DNA from: Bartonella fuyuanensis
Lineage (GTDB): Bacteria; Pseudomonadota; Alphaproteobacteria; Rhizobiales; Rhizobiaceae
NCBI RefSeq assembly: GCF_014197255.1
Contig: NZ_JACIFE010000002.1
Coordinates: forward strand, 62,001 to 126,000
Length of the DNA: 64,000 nt
Reading direction: 5' to 3'
Shown here: piece by piece, positions 39,961-49,935 of the stretch
Numbering within the stretch: position 1 is the stretch's first letter
Layout: every line of letters begins with the position of its first letter
Program-made: the position numbers and the translations under genes
The notes under the pieces: generated by a model
The model's input: the letters and a program-made list of their open reading frames with translations, nothing else
Database searches by the model: none
Told to the model about the DNA's origin: nothing

Positions 39961-41471
39961 GGAATAAACTTTAGCATGTATATAACTGTACTAGATTATT
40001 AGCATAGAAGAATAGAATTGATATCCATAAAATTTTTTTGGAGAAATCAGATAATACTCTCATCCACAAATTATACACATACAGAAAAATATTAATGTCA
40101 TGGGAGCACTTATTTGCAGGGCTATTTTTATCTTATGAGATTAATTATTAAGATAGGAAATCTTTTGATCTGAAAAACAGACAGGAACAAACATTTTAAT
40201 AGAGTATTTGTCAGATGATAAAGAAAATTTTATGATTGCTACGTCTCACAAGAAGGCTATGAAAGGCGTCAGTTAACGAGAATCCTAAGTAAAATTTGTT
40301 AAAATTTTTAAGCTTAGTTTTCAAATTTATTAATAGATTGTGTTAAAAATTAAAGAATTTAAAATGCCCGATAAAAACAAAGTATTGTTACGTTTATCAG
40401 TTTTTTCTTAAAAGTGAGCGTAAATTATGGGTAAAGCAATAAAGTTTTTGTGTTATATATAGCTTTTTTAAAGAGTATTTTAAGTGAATGAATCTCATTA
40501 GTTGGAACGAACGCTTTGACTTTATAGATTTACTAAACGCTAGATGATGATATCTGATGCTAAAATAAGGCTTTTAAAAATTGATAATGCTTTGCAAGCT
40601 GTCTTATGGAATGAGAAATTTAAAATTAAAATAAACAGTTCTCTCTGTCTCTAACACTGTTTTATCTAGCAATTTTAATGTTGGGATAATTTTCTAAAAA
40701 GACTAAGATAAGGGATTTTTTCTATATGGGTTATACTTCGATTACGTGTTGTTGATTAAATGTAATTTAGTCTTAATGGATGTTCTGTATTCAATACTGA
40801 GATAGGTTAAGCGCGGGATGTTATGAGAAAGTAGGTCTTAGGCTTGTGAGACTTGTAACTAGGGCAGATAGCTGCCCGGATGATTAGTTTAGAAAGTACA
40901 TTTTATGCTTTCCTTTAAAAGGTTTTATTCATTCATCAGCTTTTTAATCGAATGCGATGATGGTTCATATTATTTGTGAAACGATGAAAAAATTCCTGCT
41001 AACGCAAAGAATAAATGTTATTCGTAAGATAATAGTTTTTGAGGAAGTTAATAATGTAGCAAGAAAGTCTTTTGTAAGATTTTTCATTGCTAATGGTAAT
41101 TGGGCAGAAATTTTTGTAAATTACATGTGTGACACTGTTTAAAAGGAAAAAATCTGAATAAATATATGTATAGTATTTGCAGAAAAATGATTAGTTTTAA
41201 GAGATTAGATGAAGTTATTTTAGAAAAGCTTTTAAATCTTTTAAATTTTGTATGAAGCAGTTTATTATTTTTGAGTGGATTGTGTTATTAAAGAGATGAG
41301 ATGATAAAAAGTTCTTTTGCAATCAAAAGTATGCAATTGCTTTTAAGTTGAGAAAAAATATATAAGTGATATAGGATGATTTGTGATATATTCTTTAGAG
41401 TAAACATGAATAAATGAAATCAAATTCAAAAGCATATAGTATTAGACAAATACGGCAGTAGTTTTTTACCA
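39961..41471. other. 1.5-kb gene-poor region with a GC-rich patch
   Basis: No supported gene on either strand. A 61-codon frame at 40957-41142 has no ribosome-binding site or known relatives and is not accepted. A distinctly GC-richer patch lies at about 40808-40890 and contains a perfect stem GGGCAG-ATAG-CTGCCC (40862-40877). In related genomes the genes upstream of tatC-serS are nagZ, scpA, scpB, tatA and tatB, so this region may be their worn-out remains, but I could read none of them. Confidence 0.4.
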
Positions 41472-41582
41472 ATGCACTTAATTGTAATTTTATTGATTAT
41501 ATTTGTGCTTTTCGGGTGTGGTAAAAATTCTGAATTAATAAGCGGTGTTGCTAAACGAAATAAACCTTCTGAAAGAATATGA
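41472..41582 (+). CDS. Possible small lipoprotein (36 aa)
   Basis: A short frame starting MHLIVILLIIFVLFGCGKNS: a short hydrophobic signal with a good lipobox (LFGC) and then 20 mostly polar residues. It recalls tiny outer-membrane lipoproteins of the LptM/YifL kind, but the conserved charged pattern after the Cys is not clear. No strong ribosome-binding site, and the region is decaying, so it may be a remnant or chance. Confidence 0.3.
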   Translation: MHLIVILLIIFVLFGCGKNSELISGVAKRNKPSERI

Positions 41583-41766
41583 AGGAAAAAGATGACAGTA
41601 TTTGGCAGTAAAGATAATTTATATTTATAAATCAATGCGTTATGTTATTTAAGCTTATATCTTAATTTTTTTACTATGGTCGTATTAGGGGGCAGTAAAA
41701 TATAGGGAGTAATCCTAAGAATATCCGTATGAAATCAACACAAATATAGGAATTTTTTTAATAAAG

Positions 41767-42294
41767 ATAAAACTTGCTGCTTTTGGGAGGATTATTTTAT
41801 CTTTTCCTTATACGATTTTTCAGTTTTATAGTTTTCTCGCACCAGGTCCTTATAAAATGAGCGTGTGGCTTTTTTACCATTTCTCATGGGTATCCTTATT
41901 TCATTTTGTATGGGGAGAATGTTTGTTTATGCATTGTTGTTAGCCTTTCTCAATAATTTCTTCCAGTTGTTCTTTTAAGAATAGATTTTATAGTGCGTAT
42001 TTCCGATTATTTGAATGTTATGATATCGTTTATCCTAGTTTTTTGTTTGATTTTTCATTTACTTTTTGTCATCAGTTTTTTAACAAAAGTTCGATTTTTA
42101 ACGTTTCATGATTTGATGTCTAAACGGAAATAGGCTATCTTGCTGTCCTTTAGCATTATGGCAATCATAGTAATCCCTTTAGATTTTTTTACAATGTTTG
42201 CAGTGGCGTTACCAACGATAGCACTTGATGAGATCTCAATTTTAATTGCTTATGGTATAAAAAGAGAAGAAAATCTGTTTAAGAAGAATGTATA
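41767..42294 (+). pseudogene. tatC: tatC pseudogene (twin-arginine translocase subunit)
   Basis: Two frames together read as TatC. First, from 41767: KLAAFG, then FPYTIFQFYSFLAPGPYKM, ended by a TAG at 41941. After a frameshift, from about 41993: RISDYLNVMISFILVF, FLTFHDLMSKRK, a TAG at 42132, AILLSFSIMAIIVIPLDFF, then TMFAVALPTIALDEISILI. These match the FVAPGLYK, VSDYLN, DLxxxRxYAI, and ALPTxLLYEISI segments of alphaproteobacterial TatC; the normal LTPPD is now VIPLD. The N-terminal part is gone. It lies just upstream of serS, where tatC stands in Rhizobiales. Confidence 0.85.
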
Positions 42295-42348
42295 GTTTTA
42301 TGCAATGAGTTAAGAAGTGAATAAAAACAATATAAATGAGGAATTTTG

Positions 42349-43626
42349 ATGCTTGATATTAAGTGGATTCGTGAAAATCCTGAAAAATTAAATAAAGCAC
42401 TCGTAAATAGAGGTCTCGAGCCACAAGCTGAAAGGTTAATACAACTTGATCTTGCACGTCGAACGCATGTTGCTAAGGTGCAATTGGCACAGGAACGTCG
42501 CAATGCCGTTTCAAAGGAAATAGGACAAGCTTTAGCTGCGTCTGATCATCAAATGGTTGAGCAGCTTAGAGCTGAAGTTGAAGAAATTAAAGTATTTCTT
42601 TCTTCTGCAATAATTGAAGAAAAAGAGCTGACGGAAAGTCTTGAGAAAATTCTTTCAGCACTTCCCAATATTCCATTGGATGATGTTCCAGAAGGTAAAG
42701 ATGAAAGTGATAATGTCGTCATTCGACATTTTGGTGCACCTCCAACATTTAATTTTATACCAAAGGAGCATTTTGAACTTGGTCAAAATCTCAAGCAGAT
42801 GAATTTTGAGCGAGCTAGTCGTTTATCTGGAACACGTTTTACAGTGCTTTCAGGAGCGTTAGCACGGTTGGAACGAGCATTGGGACAATTTATGCTTGAT
42901 GTGCATGTGAATGAGCATGGTTATACAGAAGTTTCTGTGCCTTTTCTTGTTCGTGATGAGATTGTTTATGGAACAGCACAATTGCCGAAGTTTGCGGAAG
43001 ATCTTTTTCAAACAACAGATGGTCGATGGCTTATTTCTACAGCAGAAGTACCATTAACCAATTTAGTTAACGGTGAAATTCTTGAAATATCAGATTTGCC
43101 ACTACGATTTTCTTCTTTGTCTCCCTGTTTTCGTTCAGAGGCGGGAGCAGCTGGTCGTGATACACGCGGTATGTTACGTCAGCACCAATTTTGGAAGGTA
43201 GAAATGGTCTCGATCACCAGTGAAGAGCAGTCTTTAATTGAATTGGAACGTATGACAGAGTGTGCAGAAGATATATTAAAACGACTTGATTTGCCTTTTC
43301 GCACAGTGGTTCTATCTACGGGAGATATGGGGTTTGCGGCGCGTAAAACCTATGACATTGAGGTTTGGCTTCCTGGTCAAGAATGTTATCGTGAAGTTTC
43401 GAGCTGTTCGGTTTGTGGAGATTTTCAAGGTCGCCGTATGAATGCTCGCTATCGTAAAAAAGGCGATAAAAAATTGCATTTTGCTCATAGCCTTAATGGT
43501 TCTGGGACAGCTGTTGGTCGTTGTCTTATTGCAGTACTTGAAAATTATCAACAGGCTGATGGATCAATTATTGTTCCAAATGTTTTACAATCCTATATGG
43601 GAGGCATGCGTTGTATTATGATTTAA
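42349..43626 (+). CDS. serS: Seryl-tRNA synthetase
   Basis: Class II synthetase that charges tRNA-Ser and tRNA-Sec. 425 residues from the ATG at 42349 ([15 protein letters not shown]), with GAGGA upstream; a TTG one codon before is in frame. The N-terminal coiled-coil arm (about 30-100) is followed by motif 2 ([23 protein letters not shown]) and motif 3 ([19 protein letters not shown]). Complete. Directly downstream of the tatC pseudogene; pcm follows after 120 bases, with the usual surE missing between them. Confidence 0.97.
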   Translation: MLDIKWIRENPEKLNKALVNRGLEPQAERLIQLDLARRTHVAKVQLAQERRNAVSKEIGQALAASDHQMVEQLRAEVEEIKVFLSSAIIEEKELTESLEKILSALPNIPLDDVPEGKDESDNVVIRHFGAPPTFNFIPKEHFELGQNLKQMNFERASRLSGTRFTVLSGALARLERALGQFMLDVHVNEHGYTEVSVPFLVRDEIVYGTAQLPKFAEDLFQTTDGRWLISTAEVPLTNLVNGEILEISDLPLRFSSLSPCFRSEAGAAGRDTRGMLRQHQFWKVEMVSITSEEQSLIELERMTECAEDILKRLDLPFRTVVLSTGDMGFAARKTYDIEVWLPGQECYREVSSCSVCGDFQGRRMNARYRKKGDKKLHFAHSLNGSGTAVGRCLIAVLENYQQADGSIIVPNVLQSYMGGMRCIMI

Positions 43627-43746
43627 TTTTGCGAAAGGGGGACAATCTGCATTTTTTGCTAAAAGGTGATAAGATGCAAATGCAAGGTTTTTCTATTATA
43701 AAAGAAATGGTTTTTAGGTGCGAGAGAAAAGCTCTTTCATTAAAGA

Positions 43747-44418
43747 TTGAATGATATTATGGAGAAAAAGGGTATTTTACAATTTCGTGAGGAGTTGGCT
43801 GCTCTTGTATTGAAAATACGTAGCAAAGGCATTGATGACGTGTGCTTTTTTTCGGCATTAGAAAAAATTCCGCGTCAACAGTTTGTTTCTGCCCCTTGGT
43901 TTAACAGCGCTTACGATAATAAAGTTATTCCCCTTGAGTGTGGTGAATATATGGAACGTTTGGAAGAACAACTCTTAATTCTTTCCGCATTATCGTTGAA
44001 AAAGAAGCATCGTGTCTTAGAAATTGGTACAGGATCTGGTTTTTGTACTGCTCTTATGGCGTGTCTAAGTGAGCGGGTGATGACAATTGACCGTTATAAA
44101 ACACTTGTAGATTTAGCCCGTCAAAGATTTCAAACTTTGGGAATTGAAAATATTGTTATACGGCAGATTGATGGAAGTCATAGTGTAATAGGTTTGGGAT
44201 CATTTGATCGAATTCTTATTTGGCCATCACGTTTTGATGAACCCAAGGATTTTTTAGAACTCTTAGCTGAAAACGGAATTCTTATTCAGGCTATAGGACC
44301 TGATGAAGGAGTACAAACGGTAACGTGCTATACAAAAAATGGTAGCCAATTTGAATGTTTAAAACTTTTTCAAGTGCGTTATCAACCTTTTATTAAGGGT
44401 ATTGCGGAGATACTTTAA
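43747..44418 (+). CDS. pcm: Protein-L-isoaspartate O-methyltransferase family protein
   Basis: Family known for repairing isoaspartyl residues. The 223-residue protein has the N-terminal FFSALEKIPRQQFV region, the SAM-binding motif VLEIGTGSGFCTALMACL, the acidic VMTIDRYKTLVDLARQRF and a FDRILIWPS post-motif. A TTG at 43747 or an ATG at 43759 may be the start. The position between serS and nlpD is conserved in Rhizobiales. The region usually holding the catalytic Ser/Thr is diverged, so enzymatic activity is not certain. Confidence 0.85.
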   Translation: MNDIMEKKGILQFREELAALVLKIRSKGIDDVCFFSALEKIPRQQFVSAPWFNSAYDNKVIPLECGEYMERLEEQLLILSALSLKKKHRVLEIGTGSGFCTALMACLSERVMTIDRYKTLVDLARQRFQTLGIENIVIRQIDGSHSVIGLGSFDRILIWPSRFDEPKDFLELLAENGILIQAIGPDEGVQTVTCYTKNGSQFECLKLFQVRYQPFIKGIAEIL

Positions 44419-44573
44419 AGTTTTAAAAATAGCATAAATTATTTCGCCTTTTTGTTTTACACTAAATTCATTTTGATATTATTCAGAGATAGAGATATTT
44501 ATGAATAAAGCATCTCATTTTAACTCTTCGGTAATTTTAAAAAGCTTTAATGGAATGAGTTGAGTATTGATGA

Positions 44574-45770
44574 GTGGGCAAAACTATGTGTTTAACGGCT
44601 TTGGATAATATTTTCAGGCATAATTTTCAGAAAATAACTTTTTGTGCTGCGGTAACTATTGTTGCTGGTTGTAGTTCTGGTACACAGCGTTTTTCCGATA
44701 TTGCCTTTCATCGTATGGGATCGCCTCAATCAAATATATCTAACACTATGTCTACGGATTCGCGAATGTTATCGTACAGTGGTGGTATAATACAAAGCAC
44801 TGAATTGCCACCTGTGGAACCAAGAGATGATTCGTGGGTAGACGATAATTCTCCCTATAATTCTCCACAACAAGGTAGGATGGCTTCTTTAGATAGTCGA
44901 GTTATGGGGGAACCTCCACGGAGTCTTGGAACGCTTTCTCGTTCACAAATGGATAACTCACCTATTTTTCAGCGGAATTCTTATATTGTCCAGAGTGGAG
45001 ATACACTACTCAGTATTGCACGACAGATTGGGGTGAGTGTTGAGGCATTGAAATTAGCAAATGGCATCAATAGCAATTCTGTTTATATTGGTCAGATACT
45101 TGTGGTTCCAAGTAGGCGTACCTTAGCAACTTCAAATGCGCACAAGAATAATGATGGGGCGGCATCAACAGCAAAATCTTCATTCCAACCTCAGGTGCCG
45201 TTCCCTATAAAACACAAGGAGGCTTCTCCTGTATATAAATCTCCTGTAACAACACCACTTTCTGTAAGGATGAATAGATCAAGTTCTGAGAAAAATTCTT
45301 CCAAACAGATGATGCAATTGAATGATGATGCAACTGATTTATCAAGTACTGTTACCAAGACAGATAATATTCTGACTCCGCAAGCCACAGGAATTTCTAG
45401 GATGCGTTGGCCAGTACGAGGGCGTTTATTAAGTCAGTTTGGTCAAAAAAAAGGAACAATAATGAATCGAGGAATAGATATTGCTGTACCTGAAGGGTCA
45501 TCGGTAAAGGCAGCAGAAAATGGCGTTGTTATTTACGCGGGAGATGGATTGAAAGAGCTCGGTAATGTTGTCATGATTCGACATGAAAATGATATTATCA
45601 CTATTTATGGATGTAATAGTAAGCTTGTTGTCAACAAAGGACAAAGGATAAGGCGTGGTGATGAGATTGCTAAGTCTGGTGTGTCAGGAAATGTTAAAAC
45701 TCCACGTGTCTATTTTGAGATGCGTAAGAATTCATTACCTGTTGATCCTCTTAAATATTTGGAAAACTAA
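44574..45770 (+). CDS. nlpD: NlpD-like lipoprotein with LysM and degenerate M23 domain
   Basis: Envelope protein expected to bind peptidoglycan and activate amidases in cell division. About 398 residues (GTG at 44574; ATG at 44586 also possible). The lipobox is TIVAGC (Cys near 33). A LysM domain (YIVQSGDTLLSIARQIGVSVEALKLANGI onward) lies near 137-180, a Ser/Thr-rich low-complexity linker near 185-275, then an M23 fold from WPVRGRLLSQFGQ. Metal-binding residues are changed (NRGIDI for HxGxD; IYGCN for YAHN; VYFEMR for LHFE), as in E. coli NlpD, so no peptidase activity is expected. Confidence 0.88.
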   Translation: MGKTMCLTALDNIFRHNFQKITFCAAVTIVAGCSSGTQRFSDIAFHRMGSPQSNISNTMSTDSRMLSYSGGIIQSTELPPVEPRDDSWVDDNSPYNSPQQGRMASLDSRVMGEPPRSLGTLSRSQMDNSPIFQRNSYIVQSGDTLLSIARQIGVSVEALKLANGINSNSVYIGQILVVPSRRTLATSNAHKNNDGAASTAKSSFQPQVPFPIKHKEASPVYKSPVTTPLSVRMNRSSSEKNSSKQMMQLNDDATDLSSTVTKTDNILTPQATGISRMRWPVRGRLLSQFGQKKGTIMNRGIDIAVPEGSSVKAAENGVVIYAGDGLKELGNVVMIRHENDIITIYGCNSKLVVNKGQRIRRGDEIAKSGVSGNVKTPRVYFEMRKNSLPVDPLKYLEN

Positions 45771-46334
45771 TTTATTAATGATTTTTGAATTTGAGAAATT
45801 TTTCTGTTGATAGAAATTTTATCAAAAACAATTGATTTTTTAAGATCAAAGAGTACTGCAGTAGAAAAATCACTGCTTTAAGGAAAGCAGTTAGTTTGGT
45901 TCATTAGATATTATCATCTTTGTGTTTATATAGATATCAGACTATAGCATCATGCTTTTGTCGGTTCTCAATGTTTTAACTGCTCTTGTATTTGATAAAG
46001 GAGTATGAGAAAAGGAATTTTACGCCTTTCTTAAATAGTTTTTATCTAAAGGCTTTTTTCACAGGTGTGACATGCAAGAAAATCATTTTGATTAATTCAG
46101 AAGAGTTGAAATGAGAGCGTTTTACTTGTATTTAGGCTTATCATTTAACATTGAAACCGATGAATTATCCATATAGTTAAGGATTTTTCTTATTGTATTC
46201 TGTCTCTTAAGGTTTTTTTAAGGCTGAAATTACATCATGTAATTATCATTTTTTATGATAAATTCTTTAGGGAAAGTTTTTCTAAATCTTTAATGGAGTG
46301 GGAAATACTTGAAATTTAACTATAGGAGATAAAA
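45771..46334. other. nlpD-yajC spacer with hairpin and dispersed repeat
   Basis: 565 bases without a gene. An 8-bp stem ACTGCTTT-AAGG-AAAGCAGT at 45872-45891 is a weak terminator candidate for nlpD. The part from about 46073 to 46180 resembles the dispersed repeat at 34910 (TTTTGATTAATTCA, GAGTTGAAATGAGAG, GATGAATTATC). The yajC promoter and its AGGAGAT ribosome-binding site lie at the right end. Confidence 0.5.
46073..46180 (+). repeat. Dispersed degenerate repeat, copy 2
   Basis: Shares an ordered series of short matches with 34910-35045: GTGA-ATGC, TTTTGATT-ATTCA, GAG-TTGAAATGAGAG, TTA, TCATT-AACAT, AAAC and GATGAATTATC. Lies upstream of yajC in an intergenic region. Confidence 0.5.
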
Positions 46335-46739
46335 ATGTTTATTACGAACGCTTATGCTCAAGGTGCAGGTGATGTTTTCAGTGGAATTTCATTTGTTAGC
46401 ATTGTTCCGTATATTTTACTATTTGCAATTGTGTATTTTTTTATAATTCGTCCACAGCGTGTACAAATGAAAAAACGACAAGAAATGCTTGATGCAGTAC
46501 GTCGTGGTGATACTGTTATAACGGGTGGTGGTATTATCGGCAAGGTTACGAAGGTTCACGATGAGAGTGGTGAATTAGAGATTGAAATTGGTGAAAATCT
46601 TATTATTCGTGTTATTCGCTCAACATTGTTTGATGTACGCGTTAAAGGTGAACCGGTTGCAGAAAAAAAATCAAAGTTTAATGCTAAAACAAAAATACCA
46701 CAAAAGTCTAATCTAAAACGACAACGAAAGAAAATATAA
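46335..46739 (+). CDS. yajC: Preprotein translocase subunit YajC
   Basis: Small inner-membrane partner of SecDF. The 134-residue protein has one membrane segment (SIVPYILLFAIVYFFIIRPQR), then MKKRQEMLDAVRRGDTVITGGGIIGKV, the family signature, and a basic tail. A good ribosome-binding site (TAGGAGAT) precedes the ATG. In most Rhizobiales secDF follows directly; here it lies about 8 kb away on the other strand. Confidence 0.95.
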   Translation: MFITNAYAQGAGDVFSGISFVSIVPYILLFAIVYFFIIRPQRVQMKKRQEMLDAVRRGDTVITGGGIIGKVTKVHDESGELEIEIGENLIIRVIRSTLFDVRVKGEPVAEKKSKFNAKTKIPQKSNLKRQRKKI

Positions 46740-47220
46740 ATGGATCTAAGGAGAAAAAAGCTATATCAAAAGAAAATGTATCTTGAGATGTGATTACAAT
46801 TTGTTACGTTTTTAAAAGCATTTTGATAAAAATTTTTAAAATAAAGACAGTTTTATTGGAGGATTTGTTTTTGTAATCCTAAAGAAAAAGATTTCTCTAT
46901 TTATGGATTGTTACGGAAAACTTTTCTGTATTTTAAATAGGATCATTGTTTCTATAAAGAGAAGTTTCTTATTTTAAAGTAAATAAGCTAAGGGAATTTT
47001 TTAAAAGGTAGATTTGTTTAAACAGGTATAGCATTTGATCATGGTTTGTTATCAAATTTTCACGTATTTGTTATATCAATGGATTTGGGTTTATAGAATT
47101 TCTACCTCAATATTCTTATAAACTATGGTTGACATATCAATGTTTGTATCAAAATTTCGTTAACTTTTTTGGTGAGAAGTAAAAGATAATTGGGTTTTCT
47201 AAAATAAAGGATCTTTGTTC
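46740..47220. other. yajC-Mth938 spacer, vacated secDF position
   Basis: About 480 AT-rich bases with many stops in all frames. No remnant of secDF could be read, although this is where relatives carry it. AAAGGATC before 47221 serves as ribosome-binding site of the next gene. Confidence 0.4.
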
Positions 47221-47607
47221 ATGTTCGATGCAATTCAAATTCGCGAGGCGCATTTTCCAAGTCGTGCACCTATTGATGCTTATGGAAATGGTGGATTTCG
47301 TTTTGCTGATATGTCACATAGAGGTTCTATTATTTGTGTCCCATCAGGTATTTATGGTATTGATATGGTAGAGCCTATTCCTACTCAAGGGGATATATCT
47401 CGAGTTTTAGAAGAAGCATCTGAGATCGAAGTTTTATTAATAGGTACTGGAATTGAATTATTGCGATTACCTGAAGAGTTACGGATTCTTTTATGGGAAA
47501 AACGTATTTCATCAGATACGATGAGTACGGGAGCAGCGGTACGTACATTTAATGTTTTGTTGGCTGAAGGTCGCGCTGTTGCTGCATTATTATTTGCAGT
47601 AGAATAA
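47221..47607 (+). CDS. Mth938-like domain (DUF498/NDUFAF3-like) protein
   Basis: 128 residues from the ATG at 47221 (TTG two codons earlier is also open). The single Mth938-like domain shows INAYGNGGFRF-type start (here IDAYGNGGFRFADMSHRGSIICVPSGIYG), then EVLLIGTGIELLRLPEELR, and the end TFNVLLAEGRAVAALLFAV. The family includes the mitochondrial complex I assembly factor NDUFAF3. The next gene downstream resembles NDUFAF6, so a role in respiratory complex I assembly is a reasonable inference, not shown here. Confidence 0.85.
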   Translation: MFDAIQIREAHFPSRAPIDAYGNGGFRFADMSHRGSIICVPSGIYGIDMVEPIPTQGDISRVLEEASEIEVLLIGTGIELLRLPEELRILLWEKRISSDTMSTGAAVRTFNVLLAEGRAVAALLFAVE

Positions 47608-49074
47608 GGTATTGTTTATAAAATAAATACTTTCTCTATTTTAGGTTTCTAGTTGGAGATTCATATTATATTACGCAAGCAATTTTTATAAATTTCTCTG
47701 TAAAAGAATTAAGGTTAATTTTGAATGTTTTTTTTATAGGATGCTTTTACTTACAAAGTACATTGTTTGATTATTATTTTTTCTTATTTTTAAAAGGTAT
47801 AGTCATGGGTTGGTAAGCCTTAAAGGATAAAAAGAATAGAGAAAAACATAGGGTGTTTTGATAACTATTGATGAAAATTTCAAAATTTTTAAAGATATGA
47901 AAAAACAAAATAAATTTTAAGAATTGGTATTAAAAAGGGCTGTTAAATAAAAAAATGGAGGGAGTTAATAGGTGCGCGCTCTTCCATCATTAAATTCCTT
48001 GAAAATGGAAGTGCATCACGATGCAAACCAAAAAATGTAACAAAAATTTAAGAAAAATTGTGACAATATCGGTTTTTACTGTGACTGTTATTACTTATTT
48101 GATCTCTTTGTAAGAATAAATTATGAAATAAAATATGGATGCAAAGATAGAAAGTTTATGCTGGGGGTCAATTTCAGCACTATACCCTATTTGCTTACTT
48201 GGGAATATATTATTATATATAAAATTAGAGGAAGAGATAAACTTTGGTTGATGAAAAGGGAAAAAATAATTTGTAGGGCATAATTCTTAAAAGGTTTTCT
48301 TTTTATATGTTAGTATGGTTGCTGATTCAATAATTTGGGGTGAATAATAGAGGTGATGGGTTGATTGTAGTTTTTTAATTGTTATTTTCAGTAATATACA
48401 CAGTGTGATCGTATTTTTGTGAAATTTTTTTGCACATTGCTCTTGAATTGGCATGAATAGATTCTGGCATATAGGTTTTCAAACCTTTAAATATTTTATT
48501 TTTTGTGTATTCAATTCTTTGTGATATTCTTGGATGTTCTGAAATTGAAAGCTAAAAGGTTTTCGTGCTTAGATGGAAAATATCATGTAGATGAAATCTA
48601 GGAAAATTAAATTTATATGCTTTGAAGAAGTTTATGATTTGTTCTTTGTTACAGTGAAAATATAAAGCGAATAACAATTCTTCATAAGAGTTGCTTTATT
48701 TATTAATTTTTATTCTAAAAAGAATTATTTTATTTTAGAATAGGGAATTTTTTGTTAAGCATATTGTCTTAAGGGAATTGATTATGTAGAGAAAAAAGCA
48801 AACACATATTTATTTTCTCTATTTTATTGTGCTTTTGAGAATATTGTTTCTCATAGGGCGGTTTTATTTAGTGCGAAGCCAACTTAAAAAAATCAAAACG
48901 GCTTGACTTTTGGGTATGCTTAAGAAGAGTGACCAGAAAAAATCATTTTTTTATAATACATTAAGAGAAATATTTGAAAATTTTATTTTCGGTGTTGTAG
49001 TTGCCTATCCCTCATTTTTTAAAAATAGGAGATTAATTTAATTGCTGAAGAAGGGACGTTAATAGGTTCGTGGA
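47608..49074. other. 1.5-kb gene-free spacer with two tiny frames
   Basis: Separates two genes that are usually neighbours. No known gene or fossil was read on either strand. Two short frames stand out: 48021-48113 (30 codons, MQTKKCNKNLRK then a hydrophobic end ITYLISL) and 48916-49041 (41 codons, MLKKSDQKKSFFYNTLREIF...). Neither has a clear ribosome-binding site. A 7-bp stem CTTCCAT/ATGGAAG (47981-47987, 48005-48011) lies in a GC-richer patch. Confidence 0.35.
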
Positions 49075-49935
49075 ATGATAGGTTTTCTTCCTTATTGTCT
49101 TAATACTTTACGTACCATAGATCGTGATCGCTATATATCAGTTTTATTTGCCCCTAAAAAAAAGCGTAATGCATTGGCTGCTCTTTATGCATTTAATGCT
49201 GAAGTGTCTCGTATTCGCGAAAGTGTACATGATCCATTCATAGGGGAAATACGATTGCGTTGGTGGTATGATTCTATCTCTCATGGTGAAATGCAAACGA
49301 GTGGAAATAATCCGATTTTGAGTGATTTATTGACAGCAATGGCTCTTTTTAAGTTACCTAAGACAGCTTTTTTACGTTATTGTGATGCACAAATTTTAGA
49401 TCTCTATCACAATCCAATAGAAACACTTCATGATCTTGAGCATTATTGTAGTGAGACAGCAAGTATAATTTTACAGCTTTCTTGTCAGATATTAGATCCT
49501 GATATTGCACAAGATTTTACAGATATCTATGAACATGGAGGAATTGCTCAAGGATTAAGTGGTGTATTGCGTCTTTTATCATTCATGCAATCACGATATC
49601 AATATTATTTACCTACTGATATGTTGAAGGCTGTAGGCGTGAATAGGGAGGATTTAGAATCTCATCGTCTCAGTGATGAACAAAAGGGCTGCATTGTTGA
49701 AGCTATGGTGACATTATCACGCGATCATTATACTCAACTTTACAAGTATTCCCGTGCTTTACCTAGAACTCTTAAACCAGCGTTTCTTCCGTTAGTAATT
49801 ATACCGGCTTCTCTTCAAAGAGCTATACAGCTGAAGGCTGCGATTTTTCAAGAAAATGCAACTTTGCCATTGATACATCGTTATTGGTTGATAACAAGGG
49901 CAGCAATAAGCGGTAATTTTCCAACGATATTGTAA
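49075..49935 (+). CDS. Squalene/phytoene-synthase-family protein, NDUFAF6-like
   Basis: 286 residues of the isoprenoid-synthase fold. It keeps the family outline (DRDRYISVLFAPKKKRNALAALYAFNAEVSRIRE; RLRWWYDSI; YCSETASIILQLSCQIL; GGIAQGLSGVLRLL) but lacks the two Asp-rich DxxxD metal-binding motifs of true squalene or phytoene synthases. This is the pattern of NDUFAF6, a complex I assembly factor, and of its alphaproteobacterial homologues. Together with the Mth938/NDUFAF3-like gene upstream this points to complex I assembly (inference). Catalysis of prenyl coupling is unlikely. Confidence 0.8.
   Translation: MIGFLPYCLNTLRTIDRDRYISVLFAPKKKRNALAALYAFNAEVSRIRESVHDPFIGEIRLRWWYDSISHGEMQTSGNNPILSDLLTAMALFKLPKTAFLRYCDAQILDLYHNPIETLHDLEHYCSETASIILQLSCQILDPDIAQDFTDIYEHGGIAQGLSGVLRLLSFMQSRYQYYLPTDMLKAVGVNREDLESHRLSDEQKGCIVEAMVTLSRDHYTQLYKYSRALPRTLKPAFLPLVIIPASLQRAIQLKAAIFQENATLPLIHRYWLITRAAISGNFPTIL

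Noticed and set aside
40957-41142. 61-codon frame in the rlmJ-serS desert
   Set aside because: No Shine-Dalgarno, no recognisable motif, in a region of decayed DNA.
41426-41635. 69-codon minus-strand frame
   Set aside because: It lies opposite the possible small lipoprotein and has no own signals; composition looks random.
44574-45770. Active M23 endopeptidase
   Set aside because: The metal ligands of the LytM fold are replaced, as in NlpD-type activators.
49075-49935. Active squalene or phytoene synthase of a hopanoid or carotenoid pathway
   Set aside because: Both Asp-rich metal motifs are missing and no other isoprenoid genes are nearby; NDUFAF6-like is a better fit.
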